Below, in pieces: positions 1 to 5,417 of a stretch of DNA of 5,644 bases; position 1 is the stretch's first letter; each line of letters begins with the position of its first letter. The stretch is taken from assembly GCA_002343425.1 (NCBI GenBank), contig DDSO01000108.1:193-5836 (forward strand), given 5' to 3'. The stretch is from Brevundimonas sp. UBA2388 (lineage in GTDB: Bacteria; Pseudomonadota; Alphaproteobacteria; Caulobacterales; Caulobacteraceae). The position numbers were made by a program, and so were the translations under genes. The notes under the pieces are model-generated. The model worked only from the letters and a program-made list of their open reading frames with translations, did not search any database and had not been told where the DNA came from.

Positions 1-503
1 ATGTCCTCGGGCGGGAAGCCGACCTCGTCGACGAGGATGCGGTAAGCCCGCGTGCAGATCTCGATCTTGCGCGCGGCGGTGTCGGCCTGGCCCACCTCGT
101 CAAAGGCCATGACCACCACCGCGGCCCCGTAGCGCAGACATTTGACCGCCTGCTCGCGGAACTCGGCCTCGCCCGCCTTCATCGAGATCGAGTTCACGAT
201 AGGCTTGCCCTGGACGCACTTCAGTCCCGCCTCGATCACCTCCCATTTGGAGCTGTCGATCATGACCGGCACGCGGGCGATGTCGGGCTCGGCGGCGATC
301 AGATTGAGGAAGGTGATCATCGCCTGCTGCGAATCCAGCAGGCCCTCATCCATATTGATGTCGATCACCGAGGCGCCCGCCTCGACCTGCTGCCGCGCCA
401 CCGACAGGGCGGCGGAATAGTCGCCGTCGATGATCAGCTTCTTGAATTTGGCCGAGCCGGTGACGTTGGTCCGCTCGCCGACGTTGATGAAGGTGGGGCG
501 CAC
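1..503 (-). CDS. metH: Methionine synthase, cobalamin-dependent, folate-binding (C-terminal) part; 3' end outside window
   Basis: Partial gene: 167 codons are visible and it continues past the left edge. The translation is clearly the pterin-binding domain of cobalamin-dependent methionine synthase, which binds 5-methyl-tetrahydrofolate and passes its methyl group to cobalamin. Visible motifs are [14 protein letters not shown] at residues 7-20, DINMDEG at 48-54, MIDSSKW at 81-87, NSIS at 104-107 and MAFDE-GQAD at 132-141. All match the middle of full-length MetH such as that of E. coli. The start is GTG at 503-501: the frame is closed by a TGA at 518-516 and no other start codon lies between. 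The GTG shares one base with the stop of the upstream homocysteine-domain gene (TAGTG), so translation is probably coupled; no strong Shine-Dalgarno is seen. The homocysteine domain is absent from this polypeptide. Cobalamin-binding and reactivation domains are expected beyond the edge but not seen. Family assignment is certain; the two-gene organisation is read directly from the sequence. Confidence 0.96.
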   Translation of the reverse strand, partial: MRPTFINVGERTNVTGSAKFKKLIIDGDYSAALSVARQQVEAGASVIDINMDEGLLDSQQAMITFLNLIAAEPDIARVPVMIDSSKWEVIEAGLKCVQGKPIVNSISMKAGEAEFREQAVKCLRYGAAVVVMAFDEVGQADTAARKIEICTRAYRILVDEVGFPPED

Positions 504-1582
504 TACGCTACCAGTTCAAAGGGTTCGAGGCCGGACAGGCGCATGGCGACCGGCCGTTCGGGGATTTCCCGCGTCGGCAATTTCGATACCGCCTCCGCCG
601 TGTGCCGGATGTGCTCCGGCGTCGTGCCGCAGCAGCCGCCGACGATATTCACCAGGCCCGACGCCGCCCATTCCTCGATGAAGTGGGCCGTCTGGTGCGG
701 CTCCTCGTCATACTGGCCCATGGCGTTGGGCAGGCCGGCGTTGGGATAGGCGGCGACGAGGGTGTCGGCCACGCGGCTCAGTTCGGCGATGAAGGGCCGC
801 ATCAGATCAGCCCCCAGGGCGCAGTTGAAGCCGATGGCGAACGGCTTCGCATGCCGCACGCTGTTCCAGAAGGCCTCGGCCGTCTGGCCCGACAGGGTCC
901 GGCCCGAGCGGTCGGTAATGGTCCCCGAAATCCAGATCGGCAGGGCCTCCATCCCCTCGTCCTCGAGGTCCTTGATCGCCTTGATCGCGGCCTTGCAGTT
1001 CAGCGTGTCGGTGATGGTTTCGATCAGATACAGATCGACCCCGCCTTCATTCAGCGCCTTCACCTGATGGCGATAGGCGTCATAGACCTGGTCGAAGGTC
1101 ACCAGCCGCGCGCCGGGGTCGTTCACGTCCGACGACATCGACAGCATCTTGTTAAGCGGCCCGATCGAGCCGGCGGCGAAGCGCGGCTTGTGCGGCTCCT
1201 TCGCCGTCCAGCGATCCGCTGCGGCGCGGGCCAGTTTCGCGCCTTCCAGATTGATGTCCCACACCGACTGTTGGTCGAGCTTGTAGTCGTCCTGGGCGAT
1301 GACGGTGGCCGAGAAGGTGTTGGTCTCGGAAATGTCGGCGCCTGCGGCGAAATACTGGTCGTGCAGGCCGGCGATGATGTCGGGCCGGGTCAGGCACAGG
1401 ATGTCGTTGTTGCCCTTCATCTGGCCGACGTGGCCGGCGAAGCGGTCGCCGCGGAAATCCTCTTCCGACAGTTCGCTGCGCTGGATCATCACGCCCCAGG
1501 CGCCGTCGAGCACGAGGATGCGTTCCTTCGCGGCCCGGTGCAGGGCGGCGATCCGTTCGCTGCGGGGGAGGGGGGAACTCAT
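503..1582 (-). CDS. metH: Homocysteine S-methyltransferase domain protein (N-terminal half of split methionine synthase)
   Basis: 359 residues forming a complete homocysteine-binding (beta/alpha)8 barrel. This module positions homocysteine through zinc and accepts the methyl group from methylcobalamin. The three zinc ligands are visible: C254 in GFNCALG, and C317-C318 in VGGCCGTTP. They lie seven residues on from the E. coli MetH ligands (C247, C310, C311), so the alignment is nearly collinear. Other barrel motifs are [10 protein letters not shown] (25-34), [11 protein letters not shown] (83-93), GSIGP (138-142), [10 protein letters not shown] (186-195) and [15 protein letters not shown] (219-233). 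The protein stops right after this domain, whereas MetH of about 1,200 residues would continue into the folate domain; that domain is the next gene, in another frame. The ATG overlaps the metF stop (ATGA), and a weak GAAGG lies about 10 bases upstream. Alone it might resemble a betaine- or S-methylmethionine-dependent methyltransferase, but the MetH-like sequence and adjacent folate-domain gene argue for a two-polypeptide methionine synthase. Confidence 0.95.
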   Translation of the reverse strand: MSSPLPRSERIAALHRAAKERILVLDGAWGVMIQRSELSEEDFRGDRFAGHVGQMKGNNDILCLTRPDIIAGLHDQYFAAGADISETNTFSATVIAQDDYKLDQQSVWDINLEGAKLARAAADRWTAKEPHKPRFAAGSIGPLNKMLSMSSDVNDPGARLVTFDQVYDAYRHQVKALNEGGVDLYLIETITDTLNCKAAIKAIKDLEDEGMEALPIWISGTITDRSGRTLSGQTAEAFWNSVRHAKPFAIGFNCALGADLMRPFIAELSRVADTLVAAYPNAGLPNAMGQYDEEPHQTAHFIEEWAASGLVNIVGGCCGTTPEHIRHTAEAVSKLPTREIPERPVAMRLSGLEPFELVA

Positions 1583-2535
1583 ACTGCGGCGGCCTTCGTC
1601 TCTCGCACGCCCAGCACCCGGCAGATAGCATAGACCAGATCGGCGCGGTTCAATGTGTAGAAGTGGAAGTCGGCGAAACCCTCTTCCTGCAGCCGGGCGC
1701 AGGTCTCGGCGGCCACAGAGGCGGCGATCAGTTTGCGGGTCTCCGGGTCGTCGTCCAGCCCCTCGAAATGGGCCGCCAGCCAGTCAGGCACCGCCGCGCC
1801 GCACGCCGCCGATATCCGCTTCAAGCCATTGAAATTGCTGACCGGCATGACGCCCGGAATGATGGGTACGGTCACGCCCGCGGCCCGCACCCGGTCGCGG
1901 AAGCGCAGGAAGGCGTCGATGTCGAAGAAGAACTGGCTGATCGCCCGCGTCGCCCCCGCGTCGACCTTGGCCTTCAGCACATCGAGGTCATGCGCCGCCG
2001 ACGGGCTCTCGGGATGGCCCTCGGGATAGCAGCCGACCAGAACGTCGAACCCGCCCCGAGCCGTAATCGCGGCGGTCAGTTCGGTGGCGTTGGCGTAACC
2101 GTCTGTACGCGGAACATAAGCGCCGCCGATGCCGCTGGTGCCCGGCGGATCGCCGCGCAGGGCCACGATGTGCCGCACGCCTGCCTCGCGGTAACCCTCG
2201 ATGACGGAGTCGACTTCATCCTTGCTGGCCTCGACGCAGGTCAGGTGGGCCGCCGGCGTCAGGGCGGTCTCTGCGAGGATGCGCTGCACCGTGCGGTGGG
2301 TCCGCTCGCGGGTCGAGCCGCCCGCGCCATAGGTGACCGAGACGAACTCGGGCTCCAGCGGCGCCAGCCGGGTCACGGCCTTCCACAGATTGGCCTCAGC
2401 CTCGTCGGACTTGGGCGGGAAGAACTCAAACGAGACGCGCGGACGCGATAGGTCCTGCCCGGCGCGAGCCACCGGACCAAGCGGCGACAGCAACAGGGCG
2501 CGGGCCTCGGCCAGGCTGCGGGGGGCGATGCTCAT
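1579..2535 (-). CDS. metF: 5,10-methylenetetrahydrofolate reductase
   Basis: 318 residues, close to the usual bacterial MetF length of about 300. The enzyme is a cytosolic FAD-dependent barrel that reduces 5,10-methylene-tetrahydrofolate to 5-methyl-tetrahydrofolate, the methyl donor for methionine synthase. Visible motifs are SFEFFPPK (35-42) with E37 matching the E. coli catalytic E28, SVTYGAGGSTRERT (66-79) with T68, ALRGDPP (125-131) with D129 matching D120, the QFFFD segment with Q201 matching Q183, PGVMP (227-231) and FHFYTLNR (290-297) near the end. The N-terminus is about nine residues longer than in E. coli. A good GGAGAAGG ribosome-binding sequence lies about five bases before the ATG, supporting this start. 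The start overlaps the stop of the upstream regulator, and the stop overlaps the start of the homocysteine-domain gene, both as ATGA. Product and substrate therefore link this gene directly to both metH genes. No key residue is missing. Confidence 0.98.
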   Translation of the reverse strand: MSIAPRSLAEARALLLSPLGPVARAGQDLSRPRVSFEFFPPKSDEAEANLWKAVTRLAPLEPEFVSVTYGAGGSTRERTHRTVQRILAETALTPAAHLTCVEASKDEVDSVIEGYREAGVRHIVALRGDPPGTSGIGGAYVPRTDGYANATELTAAITARGGFDVLVGCYPEGHPESPSAAHDLDVLKAKVDAGATRAISQFFFDIDAFLRFRDRVRAAGVTVPIIPGVMPVSNFNGLKRISAACGAAVPDWLAAHFEGLDDDPETRKLIAASVAAETCARLQEEGFADFHFYTLNRADLVYAICRVLGVRETKAAAV

Positions 2536-3494
2536 GCGACCTTCTCCGCGGCGACGGCCGGGCGTTCGGCGGTCCAGATCGAGACCGTCAAACCATCTGT
2601 GTCAGGGGGCAGGGCGATCGGCGCGCTGGGCTTCAGCCCGGCTGCGGTCAGCCAGCGGCCCATCTCGTCATCCGCGAATCCCAGTCGGCGGTGCTGATGT
2701 TCCTCGCGCAGATATTCGAGCTGATGCGGGGCGAAATCGACGATCAACAGCCGTCCGCCCGGCATGACCAGCCGCGCGGCCTCGGCCACCGCCGCGGCCG
2801 GATCAGCGAGGTAGTGCAGCACCTGATGCACGATCACCAGGTCCGCGCTCTGTTCGGGCAGCCGGGTTGCGAAAATATCGCCGTGGCGCAGTTCGACCTT
2901 GTCGAGACCCGCCTTCGTCACATTGGCGCGCGCGATGTTGAGCATGTTCTGGCTGAGATCCAGCCCGACCGACATCTTCGCCTTCTTGCCCAGCAGGGTC
3001 AGCATCCGGCCCGAACCGGTGCCCAGATCGACGACCCGCTCGAACGGCCCGTTCCCCGCCGCCCGGGTGATGGCCGCCTCGACGGCGCTCTCGCTTACAT
3101 AAAGCGAGCGGATGCGGTCCCACTGCGGCGCGACGCGTTCAAAATAGGCGCCGGCGGCGGCTTCGCGATCGCGCCGGACGGTTTCAAGTCGCCGGTCATC
3201 GGCCTCGCCTGCCGAAACGTCCAGCAAATCCAGCACTGTATCGATCAGCCGCCGCGCCGGCAGGTCCGAGGATAGACGATAGAAGACGCGCGCGCCGTCC
3301 GGGAAGCGCTCGATTAGCCCGGCGTTGGCCATCAGCTTCAGATGTCGGGACACCCGCGGCTGGCTCTGGTCCAGGATGCGCGACAGCTCCACCACGGACA
3401 GTTCCTCGCCGGCCAGCAGCGACAGCACCCTCAGGCGGGTCGGCTCGCCCACGGCGCGCAGGGCTTCGACAGTCTGGTCAGCGGTCAACGACAT
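2532..3494 (-). CDS. sahR: ArsR-family regulator fused to SAM-dependent methyltransferase domain, likely methionine-cycle regulator SahR
   Basis: 320 residues with two domains. Residues about 8-75 are an ArsR-type winged helix: LRAVGEPTRLRVLSLL (12-27), recognition-helix region SQPRVSRHLKLMANAGLIER (44-63) and wing DGARVFYRL (66-74). The usual ArsR metal motif ELCVCDL is replaced by ELSRILDQ, so metal sensing is unlikely. Residues about 110-290 are a class I AdoMet methyltransferase fold: VVDLGTGSGRM (154-164, motif I), GLDLS (177-181, D179 for the ribose), HGDIF (204-208, D206) and HQVLHYLADP (223-232). The same fusion is known for SahR-type regulators of proteobacterial methionine genes, which respond to S-adenosylhomocysteine; I recognise it from architecture and context, not from a search. 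It leads the operon, overlaps metF by four bases and has a palindrome just before its ATG, implying autoregulation. The frame is open a further 86 codons upstream, but that stretch lacks domain similarity and would cross the operator, so the 3494 ATG is preferred. AAAGAG abuts the ATG, an unusually short spacing. An enzymatic role cannot be excluded. Confidence 0.85.
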   Translation of the reverse strand: MSLTADQTVEALRAVGEPTRLRVLSLLAGEELSVVELSRILDQSQPRVSRHLKLMANAGLIERFPDGARVFYRLSSDLPARRLIDTVLDLLDVSAGEADDRRLETVRRDREAAAGAYFERVAPQWDRIRSLYVSESAVEAAITRAAGNGPFERVVDLGTGSGRMLTLLGKKAKMSVGLDLSQNMLNIARANVTKAGLDKVELRHGDIFATRLPEQSADLVIVHQVLHYLADPAAAVAEAARLVMPGGRLLIVDFAPHQLEYLREEHQHRRLGFADDEMGRWLTAAGLKPSAPIALPPDTDGLTVSIWTAERPAVAAEKVA

Positions 3495-3500
3495 CTCTTT

Positions 3501-3520
3501 ATATAAAGATATCCTTATAT
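3501..3520. promoter_or_regulatory. Near-perfect 20-bp palindrome, probable operator of the ArsR-type regulator
   Basis: The plus strand reads ATATAAAGATATCCTTATAT. Nine of ten base pairs are symmetric about the central GATATC; only positions 7 and 14 (A and C) break symmetry. It is almost wholly A/T outside the centre, in a GC-rich genome. It ends six bases before the start codon of the regulator gene on the minus strand and about 85 bases before the divergent EF-hand gene. ArsR-family dimers typically bind AT-rich 12-2-12-like or shorter palindromes near their own promoters. The inferred role is repression of the sahR-metF-metH operon when the effector is absent or present; which of these cannot be told from sequence. 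Confidence 0.75.
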
Positions 3521-3530
3521 GATTTGGCAA
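3502..3530 (-). promoter_or_regulatory. Possible promoter of the methionine operon overlapping the operator
   Basis: On the minus strand TTGCCA (3530-3525) is followed after 17 bases by TTTATA (3507-3502), a plausible -35/-10 pair with ideal spacing but a weak -10. Initiation about seven bases after the -10 would fall at or next to the ATG at 3494, giving a leaderless or nearly leaderless transcript. That would fit the lack of room for a normally spaced ribosome-binding site. The -10 element lies inside the palindrome, so a bound repressor would block polymerase. AT-richness of the palindrome itself could create this match by chance. Confidence 0.35.
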
Positions 3531-3594
3531 GGAAAATTGCTGGTCAGACGCCGGATCGGGGGCCAGTCTGCGTGCAACGGCAAACTCCTGTCGT

Positions 3595-3598
3595 GAGG
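3595..3598 (+). promoter_or_regulatory. Ribosome-binding site deciding the start of the EF-hand gene
   Basis: GAGG at 3595-3598 sits six bases before the ATG at 3605. It supports that start over an in-frame ATG at 3524, which would add 27 residues, begin beside the operator and bury the signal peptide. Confidence 0.6.
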
Positions 3599-3604
3599 CC
3601 ATCC

Positions 3605-4396
3605 ATGACCCTTCGCCCGATTGCGCTCGTCGCCCCCATCGTTCTCCTGTCGGCTCTCGCCGGAACCGTGGCCGCCCAGACCCCGCCGCCAGGCAGCGGC
3701 CCGGGTGGCGGTATGGGCGGCTTTCCGCGCACGGCAGAGGAGGTTCAGCCATGGGCCGAGCGGCTGTTCACAAGGTTTGACGCCAACCAGGACGGCGCCA
3801 TCACCGAGGACGAATTGGCCGTCCTCGACAGTCCGGCGGCGGCCCCGATGGGCGCTCGCATGCGGATGATGATCCTGGCGGCGGACTCCGACGGCAATAC
3901 CCGCGTCACCGTCGAGGAACTCACCGCCGGGGCCCAGCAGATGTTCGGGCGTATGAACGGCGCGGGCGGCGGCAGGCCCGCTGGCGGCGGCATGGGCGCA
4001 GGCATGGGCGGCGGCGGCGCCGAGATGTTCACCCTGCCGCGCACCGACGACGCCGTGGCTCCCTGGGCCGAGCGTCTGTTCACCCGGCTCGACGCCAATC
4101 AGGACGCTCTCCTCACCGGCAATGAGCTGGCCCTTCTGGCCAACCCGACGGTCGCCGCCATGGGCGGGTCGCGCCTGCGGGCCATGATCGCCCAGTCAGA
4201 CGCAAACCGGGATTCCCGCATCAGCCTCGAGGAGATGACCGCCGGGGCGCAGCGGATGTTCAGCCGCATGGATGCGAACGGCGACGGCCGGCTCAGCGAC
4301 ACCGAACTGCCCCGACCTCCGGCGCCGTCCGCGCCGATCGCCATGCCGCCCCGCGAGCCGGCCAATCCCTTCCCGGACATGCCCAGCGGCGACTGA
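3605..4396 (+). CDS. Exported EF-hand calcium-binding protein with internal duplication
   Basis: 263 residues. Residues 1-24 form a signal peptide (TLRP, then a hydrophobic core to about 20, then TVAA before QTPPP), so the protein is probably periplasmic or secreted. No lipobox cysteine is present. Five EF-hand loops are visible at 59-70 (DANQDGAITEDE), 94-105 (DSDGNTRVTVEE), 163-174 (DANQDALLTGNE), 199-210 (DANRDSRISLEE) and 223-234 (DANGDGRLSDTE). Loops 1, 2 and 5 keep Gly at loop position 6; loops 3 and 4 have Ala or Ser there and may bind more weakly. Residues 43-117 and 147-222 are two copies of one unit (both contain PWAERLFTR and TAGAQ-MF-RM). A Gly/Met-rich stretch at 118-140 separates them, and the tail from 236 is Pro-rich. 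The start is chosen from GAGG six bases upstream and the clean signal peptide. It is divergent from the regulator and convergent with the dehydrogenase, so no operon partner suggests its job. Related EF-hand proteins in alphaproteobacteria are mostly uncharacterised; calcium binding or buffering outside the cytoplasm is the most that can be inferred. Confidence 0.88.
   Translation: MTLRPIALVAPIVLLSALAGTVAAQTPPPGSGPGGGMGGFPRTAEEVQPWAERLFTRFDANQDGAITEDELAVLDSPAAAPMGARMRMMILAADSDGNTRVTVEELTAGAQQMFGRMNGAGGGRPAGGGMGAGMGGGGAEMFTLPRTDDAVAPWAERLFTRLDANQDALLTGNELALLANPTVAAMGGSRLRAMIAQSDANRDSRISLEEMTAGAQRMFSRMDANGDGRLSDTELPRPPAPSAPIAMPPREPANPFPDMPSGD
3731..4270 (+). repeat. Diverged in-gene tandem duplication (two EF-hand-pair units)
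   Basis: Unit 1 is 3731-3955 (residues 43-117) and unit 2 is 4043-4270 (residues 147-222). They align with a single one-residue gap and share PWAERLFTR, DANQD, the NEL/DEL helix and TAGAQ-MF-RM. The intervening segment encodes a Gly/Ala/Met-rich linker of GGC-rich DNA. The copies have diverged at nucleotide level, so this is an old protein-level duplication and not a recent DNA repeat. Confidence 0.8.
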
Positions 4397-4416
4397 CCGC
4401 GCCCGGGGTCTCAGTC
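4391..4416. terminator. Small hairpin spanning both stop codons of convergent genes; possible weak bidirectional terminator
   Basis: GACTGA (4391-4396) and TCAGTC (4411-4416) are perfect inverted complements around a 14-base GC-rich loop. An alternative inner pairing is GACC (4395-4398) with GGTC (4407-4410). Each arm contains the TGA stop of one of the two convergent genes. There is no T-run on either side, so intrinsic termination would be weak. The arms are only six bases and could be chance. Confidence 0.3.
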
Positions 4417-5337
4417 CACGGGCGTCTTCAGCGGCTCGCCCGCGAACGCCGCCCGCAGGTTCTGGATCAGCAGCATCAGCATGCCCTGGACCGCCTCGGT
4501 CGTGGCCCCGCCCGTGTGCGGCGTCAGCACCGTATGGGGCACATCGGCCCAGCGGGCCGGATCGGTCGGCTCCTCCTCGAACACATCCAGCGCCGCCTGA
4601 CCCAGCCGCCCGTCCTTGAGCGCCGCGATCAGCGCCGTCTCGTCCACCAGCTGCCCGCGCGCGACGTTGACCAGCAGTCCCTGCGGCCCCAGCGCCTCGA
4701 TCACCTCGCGTGAGATCAGGCCGCGATTGGTCTCATCGGCCTTGCAGGCGACCACCAGTATGTCGCTGTCCCGCGCCAGCTCCAGCAGCGAGCCCGCGTA
4801 CGGCCACGCCGCCGTCTTCTCGCGGGGCCCCCACCAGCGCACCGCCATCCGCATCGCCTCGGCGCGCCGGGCCACGGCCTCGCCGATCGAGCCCAGACCG
4901 ACGATGCCCAGCCGCTGGTCCTTGAGCGACGGCGTGATCATCTTCGAATCCACCGTCCACCCGCCGGCCCGCAGGCTGCGGTCCCCGTCGGCGATCCGCC
5001 GCCGCGCCGCCAGAATCAGGCCCAGGGCGTGGTCGGCCACATCCTCGTGATTGACCCCCGGCGCATGGCTGACCGGCAGCCCCCGCGCCCGGCACCAATC
5101 GACATCGATCCCGTCATAGCCCGAGGTGAAACAGGCGATCAGTTGCAGCGCCGGCAGGCTCTCGATGAGCGCCTTGTCCAGCGGAAACTCCCCCGCCACC
5201 ACCAGCGCCCGTATCTGCCCCTGAGCCTCCGCCGGCGGCCCCTCCCAGAACCGGTAGACAGTGTAGTCGGCTTCGAGGAAGGCGGTCAGCGGCGCGAGAT
5301 GGCGCTGCATGATGAGGAGGGCGGGGCGGTTGGGCAT
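4411..5337 (-). CDS. D-2-hydroxyacid dehydrogenase, probable glyoxylate/hydroxypyruvate-type reductase
   Basis: 308 residues, typical for the family of NAD(P)H-dependent 2-ketoacid reductases. The substrate-binding part (1 to about 95 and the last 25) contains the TSGYDGIDVD segment (71-80) and the GVNHEDVADHALGLILA hinge (94-110). The Rossmann part has GLGSIG (147-152). The catalytic triad is R227 in NVARGQLVDE, E256 in DVFEEEP and H274 in LTPHTGG; the spacings of 29 and 18 residues equal those of the characterised glycerate dehydrogenase. After the second Rossmann strand the sequence is VRWWGPREK with no acidic residue, and Arg and Lys are present instead. This hints at NADPH use, as in NADPH-dependent glyoxylate and hydroxypyruvate reductases. 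The exact substrate cannot be read from sequence, and phosphoglycerate dehydrogenase is unlikely given the short length without an ACT domain. The ATG at 5337 gives full N-terminal family length, but only a weak ribosome-binding site precedes it. It is probably a single-gene transcript, cut off from the upstream ettA by a terminator. Confidence 0.9.
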   Translation of the reverse strand: MPNRPALLIMQRHLAPLTAFLEADYTVYRFWEGPPAEAQGQIRALVVAGEFPLDKALIESLPALQLIACFTSGYDGIDVDWCRARGLPVSHAPGVNHEDVADHALGLILAARRRIADGDRSLRAGGWTVDSKMITPSLKDQRLGIVGLGSIGEAVARRAEAMRMAVRWWGPREKTAAWPYAGSLLELARDSDILVVACKADETNRGLISREVIEALGPQGLLVNVARGQLVDETALIAALKDGRLGQAALDVFEEEPTDPARWADVPHTVLTPHTGGATTEAVQGMLMLLIQNLRAAFAGEPLKTPVD

Positions 5338-5341
5338 GGGG

Positions 5342-5353
5342 GGACTCTAGTCC
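5342..5353. other. Short dyad in the dehydrogenase leader
   Basis: GGACT (5342-5346) and AGTCC (5349-5353) form a five-base inverted repeat around CT, just upstream of the dehydrogenase ATG. It could be part of an operator or of the leader, but is short enough to be chance. No convincing -35/-10 pair was seen in the 80-base gap. Confidence 0.2.
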
Positions 5354-5369
5354 AGTCGCGCCCGATGAA

Positions 5370-5402
5370 AAACGGCCTCCCGAGATTCCCGGGAGGCCGT
5401 TT
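5370..5402 (-). terminator. Intrinsic terminator of the ettA-type gene
   Basis: A perfect 13-base-pair stem pairs 5370-5382 with 5390-5402 (arm AAACGGCCTCCCG) around a seven-base loop at 5383-5389. On the minus strand the stem runs into TTTTT (5372-5368). It begins 15 bases after the ABC-F stop codon, as expected for a Rho-independent terminator of that gene. On the plus strand the tail is only TTT, so it acts mainly on leftward transcription. It leaves about 30 bases before the dehydrogenase start, which must contain that gene's own promoter unless read-through occurs. Confidence 0.9.
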
Positions 5403-5417
5403 GCAGAGGCTTTTGGA

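Noticed and set aside
602..1633. Long plus-strand open frame (343 codons) opposite the homocysteine methyltransferase gene
   Set aside because: It is a shadow of the minus-strand gene, produced by high GC content. It has no recognisable motifs, and the opposite strand has complete zinc-ligand and barrel motifs.
1663..2451. Plus-strand open frame of 262 codons opposite metF
   Set aside because: The minus strand encodes a full MetF with all catalytic residues. The plus-strand product is Arg/Gly/His-rich without domain features, typical of an antisense shadow.
3524..3604. Alternative upstream ATG for the EF-hand protein
   Set aside because: It would add 27 residues ahead of the signal peptide, and GAGG is correctly spaced for the 3605 ATG.
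3495..3604. SAM or cobalamin riboswitch ahead of the methionine operon
   Set aside because: The gap is only 110 bases and shows no riboswitch-like set of helices. The palindrome next to the start codon suggests protein control instead.
3495..3752. 86-codon N-terminal extension of the regulator reading frame
   Set aside because: It has no domain similarity, would run through the palindrome and across the divergent gene's signal-peptide region, and the winged helix is complete from the 3494 ATG.
3955..4022. GGC-rich repetitive DNA as a microsatellite or CRISPR-like repeat
   Set aside because: It is in frame inside the EF-hand gene and encodes a Gly/Met/Ala-rich linker. There are no regular units with spacers.
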